A stretch of 43,131 nt of DNA from CAZYJR01 sp964647905 (GTDB taxonomy: Bacteria; Desulfobacterota; DSM-4660; Desulfatiglandales; HGW-15). The stretch spans positions 1 to 43,131 of the forward strand of contig CAZYJR010000034.1 in NCBI GenBank assembly GCA_964647905.1. The letters are read 5' to 3'. Under the pieces are notes generated by a model, which was given only the letters and a program-made list of their open reading frames with translations, was not told where the DNA came from and searched no databases. The translations under genes and the position numbers were made by a program. This document shows, one piece after another, positions 7,730 to 16,698 of the stretch (positions within the stretch are counted from its first letter, which is position 1; each line of letters opens with the position of its first letter).

Positions 7730-7760
7730 AAGGAGGGCCGGCCCGCCGGCCCTCCTTTTT
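7730..7760 (+). terminator. Rho-independent terminator of the atp Fo operon
   Basis: Perfect inverted repeat: AAGGAGGGCCGGC (7730-7742) and GCCGGCCCTCCTT (7745-7757) with a two-base centre (about four bases once the closing pair opens), ending in a run of five T at 7756-7760. It lies 10 bases after the atpE stop. Confidence 0.9.
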
Positions 7761-7768
7761 GCGCCACT

Positions 7769-7786
7769 ATGTGCACAATTTCACAA
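7769..7786. promoter_or_regulatory. Rex operator (ROP) upstream of rex
   Basis: ATGTGCACAATTTCACAA matches the Rex consensus TTGTGAANNNNTTCACAA: the right half is perfect (7/7) and the left half is 5/7, with correct spacing of four. It lies 43 bases before the rex ATG and directly after the atp terminator, so it most likely controls rex itself. Rex releases such sites when NADH/NAD+ rises. Confidence 0.75.
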
Positions 7787-7829
7787 TCCTTTTCGCCTCT
7801 TGCCTCTTTGAGTGCGGGGTAGCCGGGAA

Positions 7830-8474
7830 ATGCCATCGGATAAGAGGATCCCCAAAGCCACGGTGGAGCGGATAGCGCTCTACTTGCGGCCTCTGGAAGA
7901 GCTCCTGGCGGGCGGCTCCGAGGTGGTCAGCTCGGAGAAACTGGCCTATCTGTGCCGGGTGCGCTCCGCCCAGGTCCGCAAGGATCTCTCCTACTTCGGC
8001 GAATTCGGGGTGAGGGGCGTGGGATATGGTGTACGCGACCTGGTCCGGGAGATAAGGCGTATCCTGGGCGCGGACAGGGACTGGAGATTGGCCATAGCGG
8101 GTTTGGGAAACATGGGCATGGCCCTGGTAAGAGATGAAAACTTCACCGAGCGCTCATACAGGTTCCGCGCCGCGTTCGACTCAGATCCGGAGAAGATAGG
8201 AAGAAGCATCGCACATGGCCTTTCAATAGAGCCGGCATCCAATCTCCCGAGCACCTGCCGGGCCCTGGACATTCACATCGGGGTCATCGCGGTCCCCACC
8301 TCCCAGGCCCAGGCCGTTGCGGACATGTTCTTCGAGGCCGAGGTCAAGGCCATACTCAACTTCTCCCCCATACAGGTGCGCCAGCCCGAGTGCTGTCACG
8401 TGGAAAACGTGGACTTCACGGTGAAGCTGGACAACCTCGCCTATCACTTGGGCAGCCGGCGGCGCCGGAGGTGA
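7830..8474 (+). CDS. rex: Redox-sensing transcriptional repressor Rex
   Basis: A 214-residue Rex repressor, which binds ROP sites when NAD+ is high and leaves them when NADH accumulates. The N-terminal winged helix (about 1-75) includes SSEKLAYLCRVRSAQVRKDLSYFGEFGVRGVGY, the family's most conserved block. The Rossmann domain has GLGNMGMAL (NADH-binding GxGxxG variant), FDSDPEKIG, a VPTSQAQAVAD helix and LNFSP. I chose the ATG at 7830; a GTG at 7812 would add six residues. A Rex operator lies just upstream, implying autoregulation. The last 59 bases overlap the 3' end of uvrA on the other strand. The protein ends in a run of five arginines. Confidence 0.95.
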   Translation: MPSDKRIPKATVERIALYLRPLEELLAGGSEVVSSEKLAYLCRVRSAQVRKDLSYFGEFGVRGVGYGVRDLVREIRRILGADRDWRLAIAGLGNMGMALVRDENFTERSYRFRAAFDSDPEKIGRSIAHGLSIEPASNLPSTCRALDIHIGVIAVPTSQAQAVADMFFEAEVKAILNFSPIQVRQPECCHVENVDFTVKLDNLAYHLGSRRRRR

Positions 8475-11280
8475 GGACCCTCCGGAGGAATCCGCCTGTG
8501 TGGGATCCTGCGCACCCGGCCACCTCTTCAGGGGGCCCGCATGCCACCGCATACCCCCCTTGCCCGCCCCCCTCGGGCCCCAGGTCCACCAAGTAATCGG
8601 CTGACTTGATTACGTCCAGGTGGTGCTCGATGACCACCACCGTGTTGCCGAGGGCGACAAGGTGGGAGAGGACCTCCAGCAGCTTCCGGACGTCTTCGAA
8701 GTGAAGCCCTGTGGTGGGCTCGTCAAGGAGATAGAGGGTCCTGCCGGTCCCCCGCTTCCCCAGCTCCCTGCTCAGCTTGACCCTTTGGGCCTCGCCGCCC
8801 GAGAGGGTGGTGGCCGACTGCCCCAGGGTGATGTATCCCAGGCCTACATCCACCAGGGTCTTCAGGCGGCCCCTTATTGCCGGGATGTTTTCGAAAAAGG
8901 CGAAGGCCTGGTTCACTGTCATCCCGAGCACTCCTGCTATGTGTTCGCCGCGGTACCGCACCTCCAGGGTGTCCCTGTTGAACCTGAGCCCCCCGCAGGC
9001 CTCGCAGGTGACATAGACGTCCGGCAGGAAGTGCATCTCTATCTTGAGGACCCCCTCCCCGTTGCAGCCCTCGCATCTGCCGCCCCTGACGTTGAAGCTG
9101 AACCTGCCCGCCTTGTATCCCCTGATCCTGGCCTCCGGAAGACCGGCGAAGAGCTCCCTTATGGGGGCGAAGACCCCTGTGTAGGTGGCCGGGTTGGAGC
9201 GCGGGGTCCTGCCGATGGGGCTCTGGTCGATATGGATTACCTTGTCCAGAAAGTGTATCCCTTTGACCGCATCCGCCTCCGGGGCTTTCCATCTCACGCC
9301 GTAGAGCTCCCTGGCCAGGGCGGGGTAGAGTATGCCGTCGACCAGGCTGCTCTTGCCCGACCCCGAGACCCCTGTTACGCAAGTCAAGGTCCCCAGAGGG
9401 ATCTCCACCGTGATGCCTTTCAGGTTGTTCAGCCTGGCCCCCTGGATCACGATCCTCTCCCCGGAGCCGGGCCGGCGCTCTCCGGGCGCTTCAATGGAGC
9501 GCCTCCCGGATATATACTCCCCGGTAAGGGACGCTGCGTCCCCCAGGAGCCGCTCGGGCGGCCCCTCAAAGACCACGCGGCCCCCGTTGACCCCGGCGCC
9601 CGGCCCCATGTCGATCACATGGTCCGAGGCCATGATGGTCTCCGGGTCGTGCTCCACCACCACCACGGTGTTGCCCAGGTCCCGGAGACGCCGGAGGTTT
9701 TGGAGGAGCCGCAGGTTGTCCCTCTGGTGCAGCCCTATGCTCGGCTCGTCCAGGACGTACAGGACGCCGGCCAGTCCTGATCCTATCTGGGTGGCCAGGC
9801 GTATCCTCTGGTCCTCACCCCCTGAGAGCGTAGCCGAGGAGCGGTCCAGGGTGAGGTATTGGAGGCCCACGCTGCAAAGAAAGCCCAGGCGGTCCCGTAT
9901 CTCCCTGAGGGGGCGTTCGGCGATCCGGGCCTCGGTCGGGGGAAGGTCCAACCCGTCGAAGAACCTCGCCGCCTCCTCCACCGAAAGGGCCGCCACCTCG
10001 TGGATCCCGAGGCCCCCCACCTTGACGGCCAGCGCGGCCGGGTTCAGTCTCGCCCCTTTGCATTCCGGGCATGGTCGTATGCTCATGTACTTTTCCAGGT
10101 CCTCGCGGATGTTTTCGGACTCCGTCTCCCGGTAGCGGCGCTCCAAGTTGGGTATGATCCCCTCGAAAGGCCTCTCGTAGAGGTGCTTGCGGTTCTCCGC
10201 CTCGAAACGGAACCTGATGTTCTCAGGGCCGGACCCGTAGAGGAAGACCTCCTTGACCCCGGCCGGCAGGTCCTTGAACGGGGTGAAGGGGTCCGCGCCG
10301 TAATGGCGGCATACCGCCTCCAGCATCTGGCGGAAGTAGGGGGACTGCCTCTTGCCCCAGGGGGCGAGCGCACCCTCTCTCAAGGGCAATGATGGATCCG
10401 GGACCACCAGATCAGGGTCAAAGTCCCGCTTGATCCCCAGGCCGCCGCAGGCCGGGCATGCCCCTTTCGGGTTGTTGAAGGAGAACATCTGGGGTGTCGG
10501 ATCGGGCAGGCTGTCCCCGCACCGGGCGCAGGCCGCCTTCCTGTTTAGAAGGATCTCCTCCGAGCCGGCCACGTCTATCAGGGCGCTCCCTCCGGAGAGA
10601 CTCAGGGTGAGCTCGAGCGAGTCCGTGAGGCGCCGCCTTATCTTTTCTCCCACCACCAGCCGGTCCACCACCACGCTGATGTCATGCGGGCTCTTGGGAT
10701 CCAGGGAGAGCCCCTGGTCCAGCATGCGGATCTCCCCGTCCACCTTCACGCGGGTGAAACCGTCCCTTTGGAGGCGTCCGAGGAGCTCCGCGTGAGCGCC
10801 CTTGCCGCCTTCCGCCACCGGGGCGAGTATCTGTATCCGCGTCCCGGGCTCCAGGGACATGACCCGGTCCACCATCTGCTCCGTGGTCTGGGCCCGGATT
10901 TCCAGGCCGCACCGGGGGCAGTGGGGCGTTCCCACGCGGGCGAAGACCAGCCTCATGTAGTCATGGATCTCAGTGATGGTGGCCACGGTGGAGCGCGGAT
11001 TGGTGTTCCGGGATCGCTGTTCTATGGCCACGGCGGGAGACAACCCCTCGATGGCCTCTACATCGGGCTTTTCCATCTGCTCCAGGAACTGGCGGGCGTA
11101 GGCGGAGAGGGACTCCACGTAGCGCCGCTGGCCCTCGGCATAGATGGTGTCAAAGGCCAGGGACGACTTCCCCGAGCCCGAGAGCCCGGTCACCACCACC
11201 AGTCGGTTCCTGGGGATATCCACGGAGACGTTCTTGAGATTGTGCACGCGGGCGCCCCGCACCCTTATGAAACCGTGCAA
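8416..11280 (-). CDS. uvrA: Excinuclease ABC subunit A
   Basis: A 954-residue UvrA, the damage-recognition ATPase of nucleotide excision repair that loads UvrB. Two ABC ATPase halves are complete: Walker A GLSGSGKSSLAFDT and GVSGSGKSSLVDG, signatures LSGGEDQRIRLATQ and LSGGEAQRVKLSREL, and Walker B LYVLDEPSIGLHQRD and LYLLDEPTTGLHFED. Zinc modules are visible as CPRCG, CARCG/CPACGG, and CEGCNGEG with CEACGG. The TTG at 11280 is preferred because GGGAGGAG lies four bases upstream and the protein then begins HGFIRVRGARVHNLKN, the normal UvrA start; the frame stays open to 11403 inside pdxA. It follows pdxA by 28 bases and converges on rex with a 59-base overlap. Confidence 0.97.
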   Translation of the reverse strand: MHGFIRVRGARVHNLKNVSVDIPRNRLVVVTGLSGSGKSSLAFDTIYAEGQRRYVESLSAYARQFLEQMEKPDVEAIEGLSPAVAIEQRSRNTNPRSTVATITEIHDYMRLVFARVGTPHCPRCGLEIRAQTTEQMVDRVMSLEPGTRIQILAPVAEGGKGAHAELLGRLQRDGFTRVKVDGEIRMLDQGLSLDPKSPHDISVVVDRLVVGEKIRRRLTDSLELTLSLSGGSALIDVAGSEEILLNRKAACARCGDSLPDPTPQMFSFNNPKGACPACGGLGIKRDFDPDLVVPDPSLPLREGALAPWGKRQSPYFRQMLEAVCRHYGADPFTPFKDLPAGVKEVFLYGSGPENIRFRFEAENRKHLYERPFEGIIPNLERRYRETESENIREDLEKYMSIRPCPECKGARLNPAALAVKVGGLGIHEVAALSVEEAARFFDGLDLPPTEARIAERPLREIRDRLGFLCSVGLQYLTLDRSSATLSGGEDQRIRLATQIGSGLAGVLYVLDEPSIGLHQRDNLRLLQNLRRLRDLGNTVVVVEHDPETIMASDHVIDMGPGAGVNGGRVVFEGPPERLLGDAASLTGEYISGRRSIEAPGERRPGSGERIVIQGARLNNLKGITVEIPLGTLTCVTGVSGSGKSSLVDGILYPALARELYGVRWKAPEADAVKGIHFLDKVIHIDQSPIGRTPRSNPATYTGVFAPIRELFAGLPEARIRGYKAGRFSFNVRGGRCEGCNGEGVLKIEMHFLPDVYVTCEACGGLRFNRDTLEVRYRGEHIAGVLGMTVNQAFAFFENIPAIRGRLKTLVDVGLGYITLGQSATTLSGGEAQRVKLSRELGKRGTGRTLYLLDEPTTGLHFEDVRKLLEVLSHLVALGNTVVVIEHHLDVIKSADYLVDLGPEGGGQGGYAVACGPPEEVAGCAGSHTGGFLRRVLTSGAAGCPSDRRGCPASP

Positions 11281-11308
11281 CGCGCTCCTCCCTGCGCTTA
11301 TCGATTCA

Positions 11309-12355
11309 TCAATCAGGCCCTCGGGCCTCGGGGTGTTCCGAACGGCGGGCGGCCATGGAAGCGGCCGTTCGCAGTGCGGCCTCCAGGCTGGCGGGATCCG
11401 CAATGCCCTTGCCTGCGATATCGTAGGCCGTGCCGTGATCCACCGAAGTGCGGATTATGGGGAGGCCCAGGGTGATGTTTACGCCGTCCGAGAAGTGGAG
11501 CAGCTTGAGGGGGATCAGGCCCTGGTCGTGATACATGGAGACAACGATGTCGAAATCGCCCTTGGATGCTTGGTAAAAGACCGTGTCACCAGGCAGGGGG
11601 CCGGATGCGTCTATACCCAGGGAGCGGGCCTCTTCCACAGCGGGCGCTATCAACCGCTCCTCTTCCGTGCCGAACAGCCCCTCCTCCCCGCAGTGGGGAT
11701 TGAGGGAGGCTACGGCCACCCTGGGCGACGGGATACCGAAGTCGGATACCAGGGCTCGGGCGCCCAGGGTTACGGCCCTCAGTATCTTATCCCTGGTGAG
11801 TATTCGCGGGACCTCGGCCAGGGCGCAGTGGATGGTGGCGGGGATCACTCTCAGCCGCTCCCCTGCGAGCATCATGGCTACCTCGCCGGCCCCGGTCAGG
11901 TGGCGCAAGAGCTCAGTGTGGCCGTCAAAGTCCCAACCGGATCGCCTCATCAGGGCCTTGTTGATGGGGCAGGTGACCACCGCTTCCAGGTCTCCCCTGA
12001 GAGCGGCCTCCACCGCGGCGGCTATCGCCTCCATCATGGCCTTCCCGCCTTCTGGTGTGGGGACCCCGGGCAGGACCCGGTCCGGAGCCAATCGGGCCGC
12101 AGGGAGTACGTCCACCACTCCCGGCTCACCGCCTGCGCCCTCGAATCCGGACACTTCTCGGATCCGCGGGCCGGGGAAGGATTCAGCGGCCTTTTCCATG
12201 GCCTCGACCGCCCCTATGACCACGGGGCGGCAGAACCGGTATGGATCCCCCTTGGAGAGAGCCTTTAGCGCAATCTCCGGGCCTATGCCGGCGGGGTCTC
12301 CCATGGTTATGGCTATGCAGGGTAGGGATCTCATTTTCGTGCGTGCATCATACAT
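11309..12355 (-). CDS. pdxA: 4-hydroxythreonine-4-phosphate dehydrogenase
   Basis: PdxA, 348 residues (341 if the ATG at 12334 is used). It oxidises 4-phosphohydroxy-threonine with NAD(P)+ in the DXP-dependent pathway to pyridoxal 5'-phosphate. Motifs: AITMGDPAGIGPE at the N-terminus, CPINKALM, the metal-binding histidines in DGHTELL, LNPHCGEEG and YHDQGLIPLK, and the C-terminal LPIIRTSVDHGTAYDIAGKG. The start at 12355 overlaps the upstream patatin stop, suggesting coupling; the ATG at 12334 has no clear ribosome site but gives the more usual N-terminus. It lies in the middle of a patatin-pdxA-uvrA operon. Confidence 0.95.
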   Translation of the reverse strand: MYDARTKMRSLPCIAITMGDPAGIGPEIALKALSKGDPYRFCRPVVIGAVEAMEKAAESFPGPRIREVSGFEGAGGEPGVVDVLPAARLAPDRVLPGVPTPEGGKAMMEAIAAAVEAALRGDLEAVVTCPINKALMRRSGWDFDGHTELLRHLTGAGEVAMMLAGERLRVIPATIHCALAEVPRILTRDKILRAVTLGARALVSDFGIPSPRVAVASLNPHCGEEGLFGTEEERLIAPAVEEARSLGIDASGPLPGDTVFYQASKGDFDIVVSMYHDQGLIPLKLLHFSDGVNITLGLPIIRTSVDHGTAYDIAGKGIADPASLEAALRTAASMAARRSEHPEARGPD

Positions 12356-13259
12356 AATCTCCAGCGGTTGGCAACAGGATTCCCCTGAGATCGCCGGCCG
12401 ACGCCTCGGCCCTTTGGTATCCCATGTCTATGGTCCGGTTTATCTTCCTGCGGTCCCGGGTGATGAATCTCGCCGGCGGCATCCGCTCCGGGGCTATTAT
12501 CAAGGAAGCGGGAGGGGTGCGGGCCGCCATCTCCTCCAGCCGTGAGACCTCCTGGTTGTACTTCTCGGCGGCGCCCCACAGGCTCTCCATCATCCACTCG
12601 TATCGCTGGAAGTACCTCCAAAAAAGGGCCCTCTCCAGCAGGTTGGGGGGCTCGTTCTCGCAGTCCAGGGGCCTGGAAAGGACGCCCACCACGAGGTCCA
12701 TCCCCCGCCCCAAGAGGAAGTCCACCGGCAGCGGGTTGACGGTTCCTCCATCCAGGTACTCTTCGCCGCCCAGCCGCACGGCCTCGGGGTAGCAGCCCGG
12801 GACCGCAAGAGAGGCCTTGAAGACCTCGTAGATATCGTGTGCCGCGGGATCCAGGAGGACCAGCTCGGCGTCCGCGGCCCTGGTAACGGCGAACCCGCAC
12901 CTTATGGAGCTTCTCAGGAGTCTGTCTCTGTCCAGGGGATACTTGGTCTTGAACACATCGAACACCAAGTAGTCTATGTCCAGGACCGGCCTCTTGCTTG
13001 AAGGGGCGAGGGATGTGGCCGGTATGTTCTTGTAGCAGACCAGCCTGGGGGTGTTGAGCTCGCGCCTCCAGACGCTTTCCATCTCCTCTCGCTGCCCTGC
13101 GGCTGCGTATGCGAGCGTGGGTATGCTGGCCGACACCGCCGCGGCCAGGTCGAAGCGGGCGAGCAAGCCCATGTCCATCAAGGCCATGACCACCCCCGCC
13201 ACGAAACCGGCCCGCATTCCTCCGCCTTCCAGTACCAGGCCCAACCTCCGCTCAGCCAT
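12348..13259 (-). CDS. Patatin-like phospholipase family protein with altered nucleophile elbow
   Basis: A 303-residue patatin-fold protein. The oxyanion loop EGGGMRAGF (about 10-18) and the catalytic aspartate motif DGGTVNPLPV are clear, so it is in the family of Ser-Asp dyad lipid acyl hydrolases (YjjU/RssA-like). The nucleophile elbow, normally G-x-S-x-G, reads A-V-S-A-S: the serine is kept but both glycines are replaced. This may reduce or alter hydrolysis. ATG at 13259 with GGAGG six bases upstream. It is the first gene of the patatin-pdxA-uvrA operon, and its TGA overlaps the pdxA start. It is divergent from the chemoreceptor at 13337. Substrate is unknown. Confidence 0.85.
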   Translation of the reverse strand: MAERRLGLVLEGGGMRAGFVAGVVMALMDMGLLARFDLAAAVSASIPTLAYAAAGQREEMESVWRRELNTPRLVCYKNIPATSLAPSSKRPVLDIDYLVFDVFKTKYPLDRDRLLRSSIRCGFAVTRAADAELVLLDPAAHDIYEVFKASLAVPGCYPEAVRLGGEEYLDGGTVNPLPVDFLLGRGMDLVVGVLSRPLDCENEPPNLLERALFWRYFQRYEWMMESLWGAAEKYNQEVSRLEEMAARTPPASLIIAPERMPPARFITRDRRKINRTIDMGYQRAEASAGDLRGILLPTAGDYV

Positions 13260-13336
13260 GCCCCGCCTCCTCAAGCGCCGAATTATTGTCTAAAGACTTT
13301 GTAGAAATCATCTTTATTAAAGTTAGGAGGAAAGCC

Positions 13337-15012
13337 ATGAACATCAACACCAAATTAATGATAATCATCGGGACGGCGGTTGTCCTGGGTGCCGGGGCAG
13401 TGGGCCTGGTGACTCTGCGCCAGAGCCTGGAGGGCTCGGAAGAGGCCGTTGCCGGGATCGAAGCCCTCGGTGAGCGCCAGGTGGAGAGGATACGAAGCAG
13501 TGGGTCGAGCCGGGTGGAGGATTTCAGGCGCGAACTGCTGGCCCGCAAGAAGGAACAGCTCAAAGCCCAGGTCCAGACCGTCCTGAGCGCCGTGGAGCGG
13601 GCCCTCAAGGACGCCAGGGCCATGAACGCGGCCGGCTCCCTGGACGAGCGTGTGAAAGAGGCAATAGAGCTCGAGCAGCAATCGGACACATCGCTTCATT
13701 CGTGGGAGACCTCCGCTACGGACCGGAGAACAAGGACTACTTCTGGATCAATGACCTGGAGCCCGGGATGGTCATGCATCCTTACAAGCCCGAGCTGAAC
13801 GGCCGCGATCTTTCCGGAATCAAGGACCCTGATGGAAAAAGGATCTTCGTGGAGTTCGTGCAGGTTTGCAAGGAAAAAGGGGAAGGTTTTGTGGAGTACC
13901 TGTGGCCCAAGTACGGGGCCGAGGAGCCCCAGCCCAAGATTTCCTTTGTAAAACTCTTCCCCGAGTGGGACTGGATAATCGGGACCGGGATCTATGTGGA
14001 CGATGTCGAGGAGATGGTCAGGGCAAAGCAGGCCGAGATAGGAATGGAGATCCGACGCGCGGAGGAGGAGACCAGGGACCTGGTGGAGCAAACCAAGCAG
14101 AGGGCCCGGGACGGCCTTAAACGGACAATGGGCTTGACCGGGGCCCTGACCCTCCTGGTCCTCTCGGCCGTCCTCTCAGGGGCCTTCGTCTTCGCCCGAA
14201 AAAGCGTCTCCCTACCTGTCAACCGGATGATAGAGGAGCTCAGCAGGGCGGCCGAGCAGGTCAGCGCGGCCTCGGGGCAAATCTCACAGGCCAGCCAGTC
14301 TCTCGCCGAAGGGGCGTCCGAGCAGGCCGCCTCCATACAGGAGACTTCCTCCTCCCTGGAGGAGATGGCTTCCATGACCCGTCAAAACGCGGACAATGCG
14401 GCCAAGGCGGATAAGATCATGCGGGAGGCCGACGAGACCGTGGAGACGGCGAACGGGTCCATGGCCGAGGTTACGGCCTCCATGGAGGGAATCTCCAAGT
14501 CGGGCGATGAGACATTCAAGATTGTCAAGACCATCGATGAGATAGCCTTCCAGACCAACCTCCTGGCCTTGAATGCGGCTGTTGAGGCCGCACGCGCGGG
14601 GGAAGCCGGGGCGGGCTTTGCAGTGGTGGCCGACGAAGTGCGGACCCTGGCCATGCGGGCCTCAGAGGCCGCCGGGAACACGGCCGGGCTGATCGAGGAT
14701 ACCAGGAAGAGGCTTGAGCAGGGCTCAGAGCTGGTAACCCGCACCAGCCAGGAGTTTCTCCAAGTGGCCAAGGGTGCATCCAAGGTGGCGAGGCTTGTCT
14801 CCGACATCTCGGCCGCCTCGGGAGAGCAGGCCCAGGGGATCGAGCAGGTGAACAGGGCGGTCGCCGAGATGGACAAGGTCGTTCAACAAAACGCATCCAA
14901 TGCGGAGGAGTCCGCCTCAGCGGCTCAGGAGATGAGCGCCCAGGCCGAGCAGCTGAAAAGGGTGATCAGCGAACTCGCCGCCCTGGTAAAGGGTGAGGAT
15001 CGAAAAAGATAG
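13337..15012 (+). CDS. Methyl-accepting chemotaxis protein with sCache sensor, frameshifted
   Basis: A chemoreceptor split by one frameshift near 13676-13700. The first frame (ATG 13337, AGGAGG site) gives an N-terminal membrane helix and the long helix of a single Cache domain, up to EAIELEQ. The second continues at AIGHIASFVGDLRYGPENK with DYFWINDLEPGMVMHPYKPE and WIIGTGIYVDD, the sCache_2 core. Then come TM2 (GLTGALTLLVLSAVLSGAFVFA) and a full signalling domain with the tip DEIAFQTNLLALNAAVEAA and RAGEAGAGFAVVADEVR. Methylation-type Gln/Glu pairs flank it. Adding one base restores a single frame of about 560 residues. It would sense small carboxylic acids or amines if expressed. The shift may be a sequencing error or a real loss. 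Terminates with TAG. Confidence 0.88.
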
Positions 15013-15129
15013 CCTAGGTGGCTCCCCTTTCCATTCGGGTGTTTTGCTTGACTCCGCCTGAGCGCTCGGGTAATAGGGCGGTCGGCCCGAGTCAAGAACA
15101 CGCGGCCGGAAAGGAGCGCTCGGCGGGCG

Positions 15130-16689
15130 ATGAATTCAGGTGAGGGATGGGTGAGAGCGGTGGTCCCGGAGCTGGAAAAACCCAGCCTGGCGGACAACAC
15201 CGCCGATGCGGACCGCTTGACCAAGGCGTTGGCAAGGGCCTTGGGCGGGCGGGTCCGGATCTCCCTGCCGCTTCTCAAACGGATCCCCTGTATTCTGCGT
15301 GAAAACGACTACCGCGTCTGCGCCGTCGCAGCCCGGGATGAGGACGGCTGGCACCTGGTGGATCTGCGCCCCGGGCATGAGACAAGGCTCTTGGGCCTTG
15401 CAGTGGACCTGGGGACTTCCACCGTGGTGGTCCGGCTGCTGGACCTGGAAAAGAGAGAGGCCGCGGGAGAGTCCGCCTTTTTGAACCCCCAGTCCCGATA
15501 CGGCGAGGACGTACTCACCAGGATCCACTTCGCCTCACAGGAAGGGGGGGTGGAGACCCTGAGGGGCTGCCTGCTGGAGAGATTGAACCGGGAGATCGAG
15601 GCGTTGGCGGAAGCGGCCGGCGCCTCCCCGGGGCTGGTGGCGTGTGCAGCGCTCGCCGGCAACACGACCATGACCCACCTCTTTCTGGGGCTGAACCCTT
15701 TCTGGCTCTGCCGGGAGCCCTATATACCGTCCGTCAACTGCCTGGATCTCTTCAGGGCCGGGGAGGCGGGCCTGGGTATCAACGAGCAGGCCCCGGTCCT
15801 GGTCTTTCCCAATGTCGGGAGCTACTTCGGGGGGGACTTGATCGCCGGTATCCTGGCCTCGGGAATGGATGTCAAGGAGGAGACCTCCATATTGGTGGAT
15901 GTGGGCACCAACGCCGAGGTGGTGCTGGGCAATCGGGATTGGCTCATGGCCTGCGCAGGGGCGGCCGGCCCGGCCCTGGAAGGCGGGGTGGCGAGCATGG
16001 GAATGATGGCCGGGCCCGGGGTCATCGACCGCGTGCGCGTGGACAAGGAGACAAAGGTCCTGGAGATTCATACCATCGGCGATAAGCCGCCTGTGGGCAT
16101 ATGCGGATCAGGGCTGATCGATCTGGTAAACGGGCTATTCCTGGCTGGAATGCTGGATATCAGGGGCAAGCTCGTACCCGGTGAATGCGGAGACCGGCTG
16201 GTGGAGGAGGACGGGATCGCCTGCTTCGTGGTGGTCCCGGCCGGCGAGTCAGGCACCGGAAAGGACCTGACTCTCTGCCAGCCGGACCTGGATTCCTTGA
16301 TACGGTCCAAGGCGGCGATGTTTACCATCCTCACCACGGTGAGCGGGATGGTCAACATGAAGCCCGGGGATTTCGATCGCTTCTATGTAGCCGGGACCTT
16401 CGGATCGTACATCGATCCCCGATCCGCCATAGTCCTGGGCATGCTGCCGGACCTGCCGCCGGAGAGGTACGAATCCCTGGGCAATACTTCTCTCCAGGGA
16501 GCGGCGGCCGCACTCCTGGAGGCGGATGCGCGGTCGCGGATAGAGCGGATAAGGGATCGGATAACCTATATCGAACTCAACGTGAACCAGGAGTTCATGA
16601 ATCTGTTCAGTGCGGCCAAGTTCATTCCCCACACGGACCTTTCTCTCTTCCCTTCTGTAAAGGCCCGACAGGAGGGCGCCCCGCAATGA
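15130..16689 (+). CDS. RACo-like ASKHA ATPase (corrinoid protein reductive activator), lacks 2Fe-2S domain
   Basis: A 519-residue protein of the DUF4445/RACo (RamA-like) family, which uses ATP to reduce Co(II) corrinoid proteins back to the Co(I) state. The ASKHA motifs are visible: AVDLGTSTVVVRLLDL (phosphate 1), LVDVGTNAEVVLG (phosphate 2), ASMGMMAGPGVIDRV, GICGSGLIDLVNGLF and the C-terminal YVAGTFGSYIDPRSAIVLG. Family members normally begin with a plant-type 2Fe-2S ferredoxin domain of about 90-100 residues; here the protein begins in the linker domain, and an in-frame TGA at 15049 blocks extension. No CGGxGxCGxC coding lies upstream. An imperfect inverted repeat (CTTGACTC 15047-15054, GAGTCAAG 15089-15096) lies just before it. 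No corrinoid protein or methyltransferase is in the window. Confidence 0.85.
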   Translation: MNSGEGWVRAVVPELEKPSLADNTADADRLTKALARALGGRVRISLPLLKRIPCILRENDYRVCAVAARDEDGWHLVDLRPGHETRLLGLAVDLGTSTVVVRLLDLEKREAAGESAFLNPQSRYGEDVLTRIHFASQEGGVETLRGCLLERLNREIEALAEAAGASPGLVACAALAGNTTMTHLFLGLNPFWLCREPYIPSVNCLDLFRAGEAGLGINEQAPVLVFPNVGSYFGGDLIAGILASGMDVKEETSILVDVGTNAEVVLGNRDWLMACAGAAGPALEGGVASMGMMAGPGVIDRVRVDKETKVLEIHTIGDKPPVGICGSGLIDLVNGLFLAGMLDIRGKLVPGECGDRLVEEDGIACFVVVPAGESGTGKDLTLCQPDLDSLIRSKAAMFTILTTVSGMVNMKPGDFDRFYVAGTFGSYIDPRSAIVLGMLPDLPPERYESLGNTSLQGAAAALLEADARSRIERIRDRITYIELNVNQEFMNLFSAAKFIPHTDLSLFPSVKARQEGAPQ

Positions 16690-16698
16690 TCTCCTGTT

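Noticed and set aside
8620..11475. Long plus-strand open frames opposite uvrA (for example 8620-9780, 10684-11475)
   Set aside because: They are antisense shadows of a GC-rich gene with complete UvrA motifs on the minus strand; their translations have no domain character.
15047..15096. Inverted repeat before the RACo-like gene as a cobalamin or SAM riboswitch
   Set aside because: The span is too short and lacks the conserved B12-box or SAM-I core; it is only an eight-base inverted repeat with a long loop.
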